Shown here piece after piece: positions 56,863 through 64,000 of a DNA stretch of 64,000 nucleotides (positions are counted from its first letter, which is position 1; the number at the start of each line of letters is the position of its first letter). This DNA is from G965279335 sp965279285 (GTDB lineage: Bacteria > Pseudomonadota > Gammaproteobacteria > DSM-16500): positions 434,001-498,000 of the forward strand of contig OZ257147.1 of NCBI GenBank assembly GCA_965279285.1, read 5' to 3'. The notes beneath the pieces are model-generated. The model searched no databases. It worked only from the letters and a program-made list of their open reading frames with translations, and was not told where the DNA came from. The position numbers were made by a program, and so were the translations under genes.

Positions 56863-57306
56863 ATGTGGGTGTTATTTAAAAATTATTTAGAACTATGCAA
56901 ACCCAGGGTAGTGATGTTAATGATACTGACCTCAGCTGTTGGCATGTGTTTAGCGCCATCTCTGACAGTTCCAGTTATCCTGCTTATTTTTGGTAATTTA
57001 GGGATTGCTTTAGTTGCTGGGTCTGCAGCGACATTAAATCATGTTGCTGATCAACATATCGATAAATTAATGGGTCGCACGCAAAATCGCCCCTTAGTGA
57101 CAGGGAAAATTACGTCTAAAAGCAGTATTATTTTTGCTTTAATCTTGGGTATTGTTGGCGTATTAATATTATATTTTATGATTAACGTACTAACAGCAGT
57201 GTTAACATTATTATCGTTAGTGGCTTATGCGATTTGTTACACTTTATATTTAAAAGATGAAGATGAAGACGAATTAAAAAAAGCAATTCAGTTATCACTT
57301 AGTTAG
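56863..57306 (+). CDS. cyoE: Chimera: N-terminal half of CyoE (heme O synthase) fused to a UIM tail
   Basis: 147 residues starting MWVLFKNYLELCKPRV after AAAGGA. Residues 1-131 are the N-terminal half of protoheme IX farnesyltransferase, with membrane segments and the prenyl-binding motif NHVADQHIDKLMGRTQNRPL (Asn, Asp, Asp present). Normal CyoE has about 280-300 residues and seven to nine membrane segments; here only about four remain. The frame then switches at YLK to DEDEDELKKAIQLSLS, the UIM ending of the NB-ARC proteins. The DNA from there through the next gene's start is nearly the same as 48505-48600. Enzyme activity is unlikely. The result would be a membrane protein displaying a UIM, or simply a recombination scar. 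Confidence 0.8.
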   Translation: MWVLFKNYLELCKPRVVMLMILTSAVGMCLAPSLTVPVILLIFGNLGIALVAGSAATLNHVADQHIDKLMGRTQNRPLVTGKITSKSSIIFALILGIVGVLILYFMINVLTAVLTLLSLVAYAICYTLYLKDEDEDELKKAIQLSLS

Positions 57307-57318
57307 TAGGAACCCACT

Positions 57319-58350
57319 ATGCCAAAAACAATTTACTCTGAAAAGCTACTGCAACAAATCATGGATAATGTTTGGAAAAAACAAGCGTTAGATTTAAGCT
57401 ATCAAAAATTGAAAGCTGAAGATATTGAAAAACTTTGCAAAGCATTAGCCAATAATACCTACATCAAAACTTTGAATTTGGAGGATAACCAGATTAAGGC
57501 CCAGATTGGTGATGCGGGTGCGCAGTTCTTGGGAGCGAATAAGACTCTCACTACACTGGGTTTATGGGGTAACCAGATTGGTGATGCGGGTGCGCAAGCC
57601 TTGGCGGCCAATACAACCCTCACCACGCTGCATGTGAGTCATAACAAGATTGGTGCTGCGGGTGCGCAGGCTTTGGCAGCGAATAAAACTCTCACCACAC
57701 TGCATGTGAATCATAACAAGATTGGTGCTGCCGGTGCACAGGCTTTGGCGGCCAATACAACCCTCACCACGCTGCTTGTGAGTCATAACAAGATTGGTGC
57801 TGTGGGCGCGCAAGCCTTGGCGGCCAATACAACCCTTGCCACGCTGTATGTGAATTGTAACCAGATTGGTGATGTGGGCGCGCAAGCTTTGGCGGCCAAT
57901 ACAACCCTCACCACGCTGGATGTGAGTTATAACTTTATTGGTGATGCGAGTGCGCAGGCCTTGGCGGCCAATACAACCCTCACGTCGCTGGAGGTGGGTA
58001 ATAACAATATTGGTCATGATAATGTGAAAGCAATTAGAGCGCGTGTGCTAAAAAATAAGCAATGTCGACCGAACTGGTTACGGCTGGCGCCCTTGATGGC
58101 ATTTGTACGGGCAAACTCTACGAGTGAGATTAGAAATTCTTTTCTTCCGCTCATTCCAGCTATAGCAACATTGGCCGATGAAAAGTATCAAGAAAAAACC
58201 CTTGGTCGTATCAACTTAGACAAGTTCTTTGATTCCCGTTTTTTTAAAAGCCATGTGCAAACACAGCTCTCTGCTGCGCCTGCAAAAACCCCCGTTGTTA
58301 CACAGACTGCGGACGAAGCAAAACAGCAAGGTCATGGAGCAGTAGGGTGA
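57319..58350 (+). CDS. Leucine-rich-repeat protein, 24-residue repeats
   Basis: 343 residues with AGGA seven bases before MPKTIYSEKLLQQIMDNVWK. About eight LRRs follow (AGAQALAANTTLTTLHVSHNKIGA), four of them nearly identical in DNA (57590-57900). Then comes the shared C-terminal domain (NWLRLAPLMAFVRANSTS, ATLADEKYQEKTLGRI, FFKSHVQTQ) and a shortened tail. One repeat carries a three-residue insertion (NQIKAQIGD). It sits 12 bases after the UIM chimera, the same spacing as between the 1691-residue gene and its LRR partner, because the block was duplicated as a unit from 48505-49740. Confidence 0.85.
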   Translation: MPKTIYSEKLLQQIMDNVWKKQALDLSYQKLKAEDIEKLCKALANNTYIKTLNLEDNQIKAQIGDAGAQFLGANKTLTTLGLWGNQIGDAGAQALAANTTLTTLHVSHNKIGAAGAQALAANKTLTTLHVNHNKIGAAGAQALAANTTLTTLLVSHNKIGAVGAQALAANTTLATLYVNCNQIGDVGAQALAANTTLTTLDVSYNFIGDASAQALAANTTLTSLEVGNNNIGHDNVKAIRARVLKNKQCRPNWLRLAPLMAFVRANSTSEIRNSFLPLIPAIATLADEKYQEKTLGRINLDKFFDSRFFKSHVQTQLSAAPAKTPVVTQTADEAKQQGHGAVG

Positions 58351-58438
58351 CTATAAGAAGTGCCACGAAACTGCCTAAAAAGGTGGCGCCTAAAATAGTC
58401 AATTATGAAGTTAATTTTTCTTTAAGGAAGTAAGTGCA

Positions 58439-60733
58439 ATGCCAAATTTTATATCAGTCAATACCGCATCTTCTACAGGTATTGCAACATCCAGCACAAA
58501 TGGAATATCCGCTGTTTCAGAAATTTTAACAGACTTAGGCTTTGAAGATCAAAAAGCAGAAGTAATTGCTGAAGATCAATTACACCATAATAATTATTTT
58601 CAATTACATAAAGCGATTGAAAATTACCAAACAAAATCAGACCGAAAAAATCAAGTTAAATTAACTAAAATTTTAAACAAAGAAATTAAACGCCTAAGAG
58701 CAGAATATAAATATATCAAAGCTAAACAGATAGCATATCAACAAGCAGCAGAACAACAAAATGCGCAACAAGCTGCTTCCTCCAGTTATCTCACGCAATG
58801 GGGCAACTGGTTTTTAAACAGCGCCAAACAATTTTTTGGATCAGATAATGAATATCAAGCCGAACGTTATCGGGGATTGGCAGAAGTCCGTCAAGAACAA
58901 ATTGCAAAATTAAAAAATAAAGCTAATCTAAATAAACGACAAGCAGAAGATGTTGTTGAATTAAATGCCGATGATTTTTCGCCGATGGGTAGAAATTTGT
59001 TGGCATTGCCGGAAGAGCAGCCTGAATTTCAGGTGAATACATATACGATGAGTAGCCAAAAATATCCTGCTATAGGTGTGCAACCTTCTGGGGATTTTGT
59101 GATTGCTTGGCAGAGTAGTGGACAAGATGGGGACTCTGATGGAATTTACGCACAACGTTTTAGTGCGGTGGGTGCACCATTAGGTAAGGAGTTTCGCGTC
59201 AATACTGATACGCTTGGTGTTCAAGAACGCCCTGCTATAGGCGTGCAGCCTTCTGGAGATTTTGTGATTACTTGGGGGAGTAGTCTCAATAGTTGGGATG
59301 TGCGTGCACAACGATTCAGTGCAACTGGTTTTTTATTAGGCGCTGAATTTCAAGTGAATAATAATACAGTTGGTGTTCAGTTAGATCCTGCTATTGCTGT
59401 ACAACCTACAGGTGATTTTATAATTACTTGGGCGTGCGGTTATAATAGCCCTCGGAATCTGTCTGCGCAACGATTCGATGCAACAGGTTCTTTATTGGGT
59501 GCAGAGTTCGCTGTTGGTTCTAATCCTCTTTATGCTGAAACACAAGGTGCAATTGGCGTACAGCCCAACGGAGATTTTGTGATTACTTGGGGGGGTGCGA
59601 ATGGAGGCGGACTTAGCTCTGGTTATGGTGTACACGTGCAGCGATACAATGCAACAGGTTTGCCATTAGGCTCAGACTTTCGTGGAGATTCGGTAGATCT
59701 CCATAATAATTATTATAAACCTACTATCGGCATACAACCCTCAGGAAATTTTGTGATTGCTTGGACAAGTCAAGGGCAAGATGGTGTATACGCTCGAGGA
59801 TTTAGTCTTAATGGATCTCCGCTAGGTTCAGAGTTTCGAGTAAATACATATGCAGAGCTTCATCAAGGAGGATCTGCTATAGGTGTGCAACCCAATGGAG
59901 ATTTTTTGATTATTTGGACTGATGGCAATAACGCTGACATACTTGCACGGCGACTCAGTGCGAGCGGCTCTCAATTAGGCGCAGAATTTTTTGTAAATAC
60001 CTACAAAATTAACGTGCAATCCAATGCTGTAATTGGTGTACAACCTTCAGGAGATTTTATAATTACATGGGATAGTTTTGGCCAAGATGGTGATCAGGAG
60101 GGTATCTTCGCTAAAATTTTTCCTTCTGTATCAACTTCTAATTCTGAATCTAATCCTGAATCTAATTCTCAATCTAATAGTTTATCCCTCACCGAAAAAA
60201 TTGGAATCGGTGCTGGGATGGGCGCAGCGGCTTTATTAGCGGTGGCGGGTATTTTTTGTTATCGCAAAAAATCATTCGCAGATGATAAAGAAAGCCAAGA
60301 CTCAGTAAAGAGGTTACATGCACAAGCAAAACAAGCTGAAGCAGATGCATATATTAAAAAACTACAAGAAGCAGAGCAGAAATCAAATGCTATAAATCAA
60401 AAAAATACCAACACTGTTTCCGCTGATATTTTTAAAGCGGATAAACTCAAACAAGAAATAAGCATGTTAAAACAGGAGCAAAGGGTAAGCGCATCGAAAT
60501 CTGGATCGACAGACGAAAAAAGTGTTCAGCAGTTACCCCCGCAGCACGAATCTGATCCAGAAGTCAGTGTTAGTTCAGCAGTGCCAACGCATGCATCGCA
60601 TCAGCGCGGTGGTGGTGTTGAATTAGCATCAGTTGTTGTTAGTACAGAGGTACCGACTAATTTATCACACCAACGTGATGTTGAATTATCAGCAGAGCCG
60701 GGAAATAGATGTAGTTTCAATAAACTTATGTGA
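58439..60733 (+). CDS. Beta-propeller-like repeat protein with C-terminal membrane segment
   Basis: 764 residues; start after AAGGA. The N-terminal 190 residues are helical and Gln/Lys/Ala-rich with a coiled coil; the first part (ILTDLGFEDQKAEVI) faintly resembles a UBA fold. Residues 195-570 hold about seven repeats of 45-55 residues built on PAIGVQPSGDFVITW, then AQRFSATGxxLGxEFxVN, probably blades of a beta-propeller. A Ser/Asn linker, one membrane segment (IGIGAGMGAAALLAVAGIF) followed by CYRKK, and a cytoplasmic-type coiled-coil tail complete it. There is no N-terminal signal peptide. Topology and role are unknown; exposure on a cell or vacuole surface is possible. Confidence 0.75.
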   Translation: MPNFISVNTASSTGIATSSTNGISAVSEILTDLGFEDQKAEVIAEDQLHHNNYFQLHKAIENYQTKSDRKNQVKLTKILNKEIKRLRAEYKYIKAKQIAYQQAAEQQNAQQAASSSYLTQWGNWFLNSAKQFFGSDNEYQAERYRGLAEVRQEQIAKLKNKANLNKRQAEDVVELNADDFSPMGRNLLALPEEQPEFQVNTYTMSSQKYPAIGVQPSGDFVIAWQSSGQDGDSDGIYAQRFSAVGAPLGKEFRVNTDTLGVQERPAIGVQPSGDFVITWGSSLNSWDVRAQRFSATGFLLGAEFQVNNNTVGVQLDPAIAVQPTGDFIITWACGYNSPRNLSAQRFDATGSLLGAEFAVGSNPLYAETQGAIGVQPNGDFVITWGGANGGGLSSGYGVHVQRYNATGLPLGSDFRGDSVDLHNNYYKPTIGIQPSGNFVIAWTSQGQDGVYARGFSLNGSPLGSEFRVNTYAELHQGGSAIGVQPNGDFLIIWTDGNNADILARRLSASGSQLGAEFFVNTYKINVQSNAVIGVQPSGDFIITWDSFGQDGDQEGIFAKIFPSVSTSNSESNPESNSQSNSLSLTEKIGIGAGMGAAALLAVAGIFCYRKKSFADDKESQDSVKRLHAQAKQAEADAYIKKLQEAEQKSNAINQKNTNTVSADIFKADKLKQEISMLKQEQRVSASKSGSTDEKSVQQLPPQHESDPEVSVSSAVPTHASHQRGGGVELASVVVSTEVPTNLSHQRDVELSAEPGNRCSFNKLM

Positions 60734-60743
60734 TGAACTAATT

Positions 60744-60902
60744 ATGGATAATTTAACTGAACCTTTATTGGGAAAAAATGATGACACACCAGAAATTGTA
60801 CCACAAGCAAATAAAGGTAAAATTTATTTAGAAAAAATGCTTGCGGTTGATAGTTTAGTCAAACAACTTGATCAGGAAATTGAGCGTCTTGCTAAAAAAT
60901 AA
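60744..60902 (+). CDS. Small hypothetical protein
   Basis: 52 residues starting MDNLTEPLLGKNDDTPEIV, 10 bases after the propeller gene, ending in a short coiled coil (VDSLVKQLDQEIERLAKK). A longer frame upstream overlaps the preceding gene and is less likely. It is likely cotranscribed with the propeller gene. No family is recognised. Confidence 0.45.
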   Translation: MDNLTEPLLGKNDDTPEIVPQANKGKIYLEKMLAVDSLVKQLDQEIERLAKK

Positions 60903-61106
60903 ATGCGGGCATTGAGGTGTAAAAGCGAAATCATTTATGGTAAGCGATCTATAACTGCTGATACAGCAATTAGGCTAGGGCGTTATTTTAATATGGAAGC
61001 TAAGTTTTGGATGAATTTACAAGCTTCTTATGATTTAGAGAAGGCAATAGATAAATCTCTGGATGTAATTTACGAAGAAGTTAAACCATTTGAAGATGCA
61101 GCATAA
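60903..61106 (+). pseudogene. N-terminally truncated HigA-type antitoxin
   Basis: 67 codons beginning directly after the previous stop. IIYGKRSITADTAIRLGRYF and FWMNLQASYDLEKA are the C-terminal half of HigA-family antidotes. The first two helices of the helix-turn-helix and any partner toxin are absent. The sequence differs from the intact HigA at 55543 (GKRSITADTA versus NGHAGISAEM), so it is an independent module relic rather than a copy. Confidence 0.7.
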
Positions 61107-61114
61107 ATACGAGG

Positions 61115-61273
61115 CATTACTTAGCCCAATTGAAACGTTACGTACAACATAGGGATCAGACTCACTGGATTTAAATTTGAATTAGATGGCGTATATCGCG
61201 GAGAATGATGCGTAGGGTTTTGGGAGCAAGTATTCGCTGTTTATGCGCGGTTTTGCGGTACTGCTAATATTAT
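61115..61273 (-). repeat. Long inverted repeat, right copy
   Basis: Reverse-complement partner of 55893-56048. It starts nine bases after the truncated higA. The rest of the gap to 61513 has no gene I can support. It contains the short imperfect palindrome GAACTTCGACAAGTTC near 61458, of a type often found dispersed in bacterial genomes. Confidence 0.7.
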
Positions 61274-61513
61274 TAATTAGTATGAGCAATCCTTTATCAT
61301 TTGGTAAATTTTAGTATTATATTACATCATTTGCGTCAGGGCTGAGGCTTAATAGTTAGTCTTTGCGAAAAAAGCTATTGACTATTGCCGTCATTATACT
61401 GATGCTGTCCTAACAGTAAAGTGAGCAGTAGTTCATCAGGACAAACAGGGAGTTGAGAACTTCGACAAGTTCAACGTCACATATCTTTAAAGTAAAGATT
61501 AAGGAAAATCTAT

Positions 61514-61792
61514 ATGAACAATACTTGTTTAACTCTGATCAAGCAGGATAAAAAACCCAGTCCAGATATAACAGTAATGAAATGGTGGAGTAATCCACTA
61601 CGTGCAAAAAATCTGCAAATTCTCATAGATTATGCCTGGGGTTTACGGATACAAGCCTGCTTAGCTCCCCTAGTATATCACAAAAAACGAGTGAACTCTG
61701 TGCAGCTGCATATGTTTAAAGGCATATTGCATATTGATGAAAGCAATAACGACTGGACTACGGAAAGTTGCTGTGTGAGGTTGATACGATAA
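61514..61792 (+). CDS. Small hypothetical protein
   Basis: 92 residues starting MNNTCLTLIKQDKKPSPDIT with AAGGA eight bases upstream. It contains KWWSNPLRAKNLQILIDYAW and LHMFKGILHIDESNNDW. Cys and Trp are frequent for its length. No domain is recognised. It is 60 bases before the TIR-like gene in the same direction and could be cotranscribed with it. Confidence 0.45.
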   Translation: MNNTCLTLIKQDKKPSPDITVMKWWSNPLRAKNLQILIDYAWGLRIQACLAPLVYHKKRVNSVQLHMFKGILHIDESNNDWTTESCCVRLIR

Positions 61793-61852
61793 TATTTATT
61801 GCTAATGGATAAATGCATTACTAAATAAATGTTACTTATATAGGATATCAAC

Positions 61853-64000
61853 ATGAAAACGGGTTTAAATCCGCCACTTGCTGGTGCTTTACCATCGCAA
61901 ACAACCAATGATGATAAATCAGCGCCTTCTATTGCTGTTGCGTCACTACCTGTTATTTCAATTGATTTTAAAGTGCTAGAGAGTCAATCGAAGTTCATAC
62001 GTGAGGAAACTCTGCAACAAAAAGTAAAAGCGTTTATTGCTACGGTTGAGAAAAAAATCGAACGCATCCAAGAAGCTTTATTGATAACTAATTTCCAAAA
62101 CGTTGTTTATACCGCCGTTGAAGAACTTGAAAAAGTCATACGCGAGATGCGTACCGTTAAAATAAATGATAATACTGATGGTGCTGCTGTCGATACCATT
62201 ATTACTGCTATCGAAAATCCCTACAAATTACTTCGCGCACAAATTGGTAATCAATTGTTAGTAAAGGATGATATATCTGCAGCGGAATTAAACTGGAAAA
62301 TCTTTGCGTTGCCGTGTCAGCAACAATTGCTGGTGAGTGATGCTACTCGAAAAAAAGATTTTGATGGTTGCTTACAACAGTTAAAAGGATTAATTCAGCA
62401 GCGTAAAGGCACAGCTGCTACTAATCTTTTTATTAGCTATGCTTGGCCTACACCGCAATATCATTCCAAAGAATATTGGTTGCAACCTTTTTTAAAACAA
62501 TTACGCGAACATTTACGGCAAGCGGGTATTCACGCCATTTTAGATATTGTCGATAACAAACCGGGTGGTGATATTATCCAATTTATGGAACAGGCCAAAG
62601 ACGCTAATTTTGTCTTAGTCATTTTTACCGAATCACTTAAGGATAAACATCTCAAAGGCCATGGTTTAAAAGCGGTGAATACTGAATTAAATAACATTAG
62701 TCACAAACGCAAGATTGATTATGAACTGGGTCTAATGCGGGTATTGCCTTTTTTAGTGACGGGCACGCATGCTACTTCGTACCCAGCTAACTATGAGTTA
62801 TATTCCACCGTTCGAGATTGGCGTGGTGCGAATTATTTGGAAATTATTAAAACAATAATTACCCAGTTGCATGCGATTGAGCTACAGGACGAACAGTTTA
62901 ATGGTATATGGAATGCATTTATCCAAAAGTATTCGACATTTACATTATCTGTACCGAAGGCGCAAGTCGAAAAATTTAGAACGCAACAAGATTATAAAAA
63001 GGAATTAGACGAACTGACTGCGGAGGAAGGCTACAAAACGTTGTTGAGAGAAGTGGGCCAGTATTCACATTTACCCGCAAATTTGCCACAGGTATTTCCG
63101 AAGGCTAAACACAATGTTCAAGCAGAACAACCACCACCCGCCAGTGTTGGCACTAAAGAAACGGATTCAGAAAAAGATGAAAAAAGTAAGGTAGTCGCTG
63201 TACCGCAATCCACTACTTTTGCTCCAGGCAACAGTGATTATAAATCGGTGATTATGCAAGGTGGTTTGCTCGTTGATAAAACACTTTTTATTAAAGAAGT
63301 TATTGATGACAAAACGCAAGTTAAATTAATCATTCGTCCTCGCCGATTTGGTAAGACATTGAATATGTCGATGCTCAGGTATTTCTTTGAGAAAACAGAT
63401 AAAACAAATGAACATGCTGGATTATTCTTTGATAGAGCTATCTGGAAAGCAGGCAAACAATATCAAGATGAACAAGGACGATATCCAGTGTTGTTTATTA
63501 CGATGAAAGATGTCAATGCGAAAAAATATGAAGAAGCGGAAGAGAGTATTCGTGAATTGTTGTCAACATTATATAAACAATATAAAGAGTTACTCTTTAA
63601 TGGCGTTTTTAAAAACGATGTTGATGAACAAAAAGATTATCAAGCAATTATCGATCGTCAACGCAGCAATATCACACAAACTAAAAATGCTTTGAAGAAA
63701 TTAACTGGGTATTTACAAAAAGCTTCTGGTAAACAAGTCATTGTTCTTATTGATGAATACGACACCCCCTTTAATGCGAGTTACGAATATGATTACTATC
63801 TGCTAATGGCAGATTTTATGCGAGGCATCTTAAGTCCTTTGTTAAAAGATAATTTACATCTCTATCGAGCAGTTTTAACAGGGATTTTACGCATCACAAA
63901 AGAAATGGACTTAAGTAATGTGCATGTTTACAGTGTGCTATCTGATACTTATGCTTCACAGTTTGGCTTTCAGTTTGGTGAAGTTAAAGAATTGTTAAAA
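61853..64000 (+). CDS. TIR-like/AAA-ATPase_like (DUF1703-type) protein, 3' end outside window
   Basis: The frame is open from ATG 61853 to the edge (716 residues visible). The N-terminal 185 residues are helical. At about 190-335 is a TIR-like domain: NLFISYAW, LREHLRQAGIHAILDI, DANFVLVIFTESL and YELYSTVRDWRG. A linker with Pro and charged residues leads to an AAA-ATPase_like domain (PF09820 type): LLVDKTLFIKEVI, Walker A IRPRRFGKTLN at about 494, and Walker B VIVLIDEYDTPF near 630. In this family a PD-(D/E)XK-type nuclease domain usually follows, which would lie beyond the window. TIR domains can degrade NAD+ or act as adaptors; I do not see a certain catalytic Glu. Defence protein or effector are both possible. 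Confidence 0.75.
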   Translation, partial: MKTGLNPPLAGALPSQTTNDDKSAPSIAVASLPVISIDFKVLESQSKFIREETLQQKVKAFIATVEKKIERIQEALLITNFQNVVYTAVEELEKVIREMRTVKINDNTDGAAVDTIITAIENPYKLLRAQIGNQLLVKDDISAAELNWKIFALPCQQQLLVSDATRKKDFDGCLQQLKGLIQQRKGTAATNLFISYAWPTPQYHSKEYWLQPFLKQLREHLRQAGIHAILDIVDNKPGGDIIQFMEQAKDANFVLVIFTESLKDKHLKGHGLKAVNTELNNISHKRKIDYELGLMRVLPFLVTGTHATSYPANYELYSTVRDWRGANYLEIIKTIITQLHAIELQDEQFNGIWNAFIQKYSTFTLSVPKAQVEKFRTQQDYKKELDELTAEEGYKTLLREVGQYSHLPANLPQVFPKAKHNVQAEQPPPASVGTKETDSEKDEKSKVVAVPQSTTFAPGNSDYKSVIMQGGLLVDKTLFIKEVIDDKTQVKLIIRPRRFGKTLNMSMLRYFFEKTDKTNEHAGLFFDRAIWKAGKQYQDEQGRYPVLFITMKDVNAKKYEEAEESIRELLSTLYKQYKELLFNGVFKNDVDEQKDYQAIIDRQRSNITQTKNALKKLTGYLQKASGKQVIVLIDEYDTPFNASYEYDYYLLMADFMRGILSPLLKDNLHLYRAVLTGILRITKEMDLSNVHVYSVLSDTYASQFGFQFGEVKELLK

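Noticed and set aside
61455..61485. GAACTTCGACAAGTTCAACGTC as a regulatory operator
   Set aside because: This resembles a commonly dispersed intergenic repeat, and nothing ties it to regulation of the following gene.

Overview
The window is AT-rich DNA that looks like the accessory genome of an intracellular gammaproteobacterium. I infer a Legionellales-type organism (Legionella, Coxiella, Rickettsiella or Berkiella relatives). The reasons are the many proteins built from eukaryote-like parts (LRR, TPR, NB-ARC, OTU-like, F-box-like, UIM tails, CaaX tails), a cyoE fragment, a DabA-type gene and abundant decayed insertion sequences. No rRNA, tRNA or CRISPR array was seen, and no housekeeping operon is intact.

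Layout. 1-2083: the 3' end of one large TPR/UIM gene, the broken 5' end of another, a transposase scrap and a displaced copy of an LRR gene's 5' end. 2079-15116 (minus strand): a leucine-rich-repeat block. Two giant membrane LRR proteins of about 1450 residues (25-residue repeats) alternate with three smaller LRR proteins (24-residue repeats). 15117-19941: a truncated dabA, a PAS-domain protein, an IS1634-type pseudogene and an IS end. 20090-23248: a frameshifted LRR gene, a third truncated giant-LRR copy and an HNH-like remnant. 23378-49860 (plus strand): the core of the window, a probable operon of four huge STAND/NB-ARC-TPR proteins (2951, 1021, 2532 and 1691 aa) ending in an LRR gene. 49897-55042: a broken LRR gene hit by an IS that carries an F-box-like/CaaX gene, followed by an intact IS4-type element. 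55219-61273: a higBA module, a frameshifted gene, a cyoE-UIM chimera, another LRR gene, a beta-propeller-like membrane protein and a truncated higA, bracketed by a long inverted repeat. 61514-64000: a small unknown gene and a TIR-like/AAA-ATPase_like protein cut by the window edge.

How the genes may work together. Three of the four NB-ARC proteins share one architecture: a conserved N-terminal region, a DUF294/GlnD-like nucleotidyltransferase, one or two NB-ARC modules, TPRs and a ubiquitin-interacting-motif (UIM) tail. The largest also has an OTU-protease-like insert. The fourth has a farnesylation-type CVIS end instead of a UIM. LRR proteins are encoded next to them as separate genes, so the parts of an animal or plant NLR are split between neighbouring genes. 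Two readings fit: secreted effectors that act on host ubiquitin signalling, or a STAND-type immune system. UIM and CaaX tails favour the effector reading. The block evolves by duplication, gene conversion, tail-swapping and IS-mediated capture, and many junctions can be read directly.
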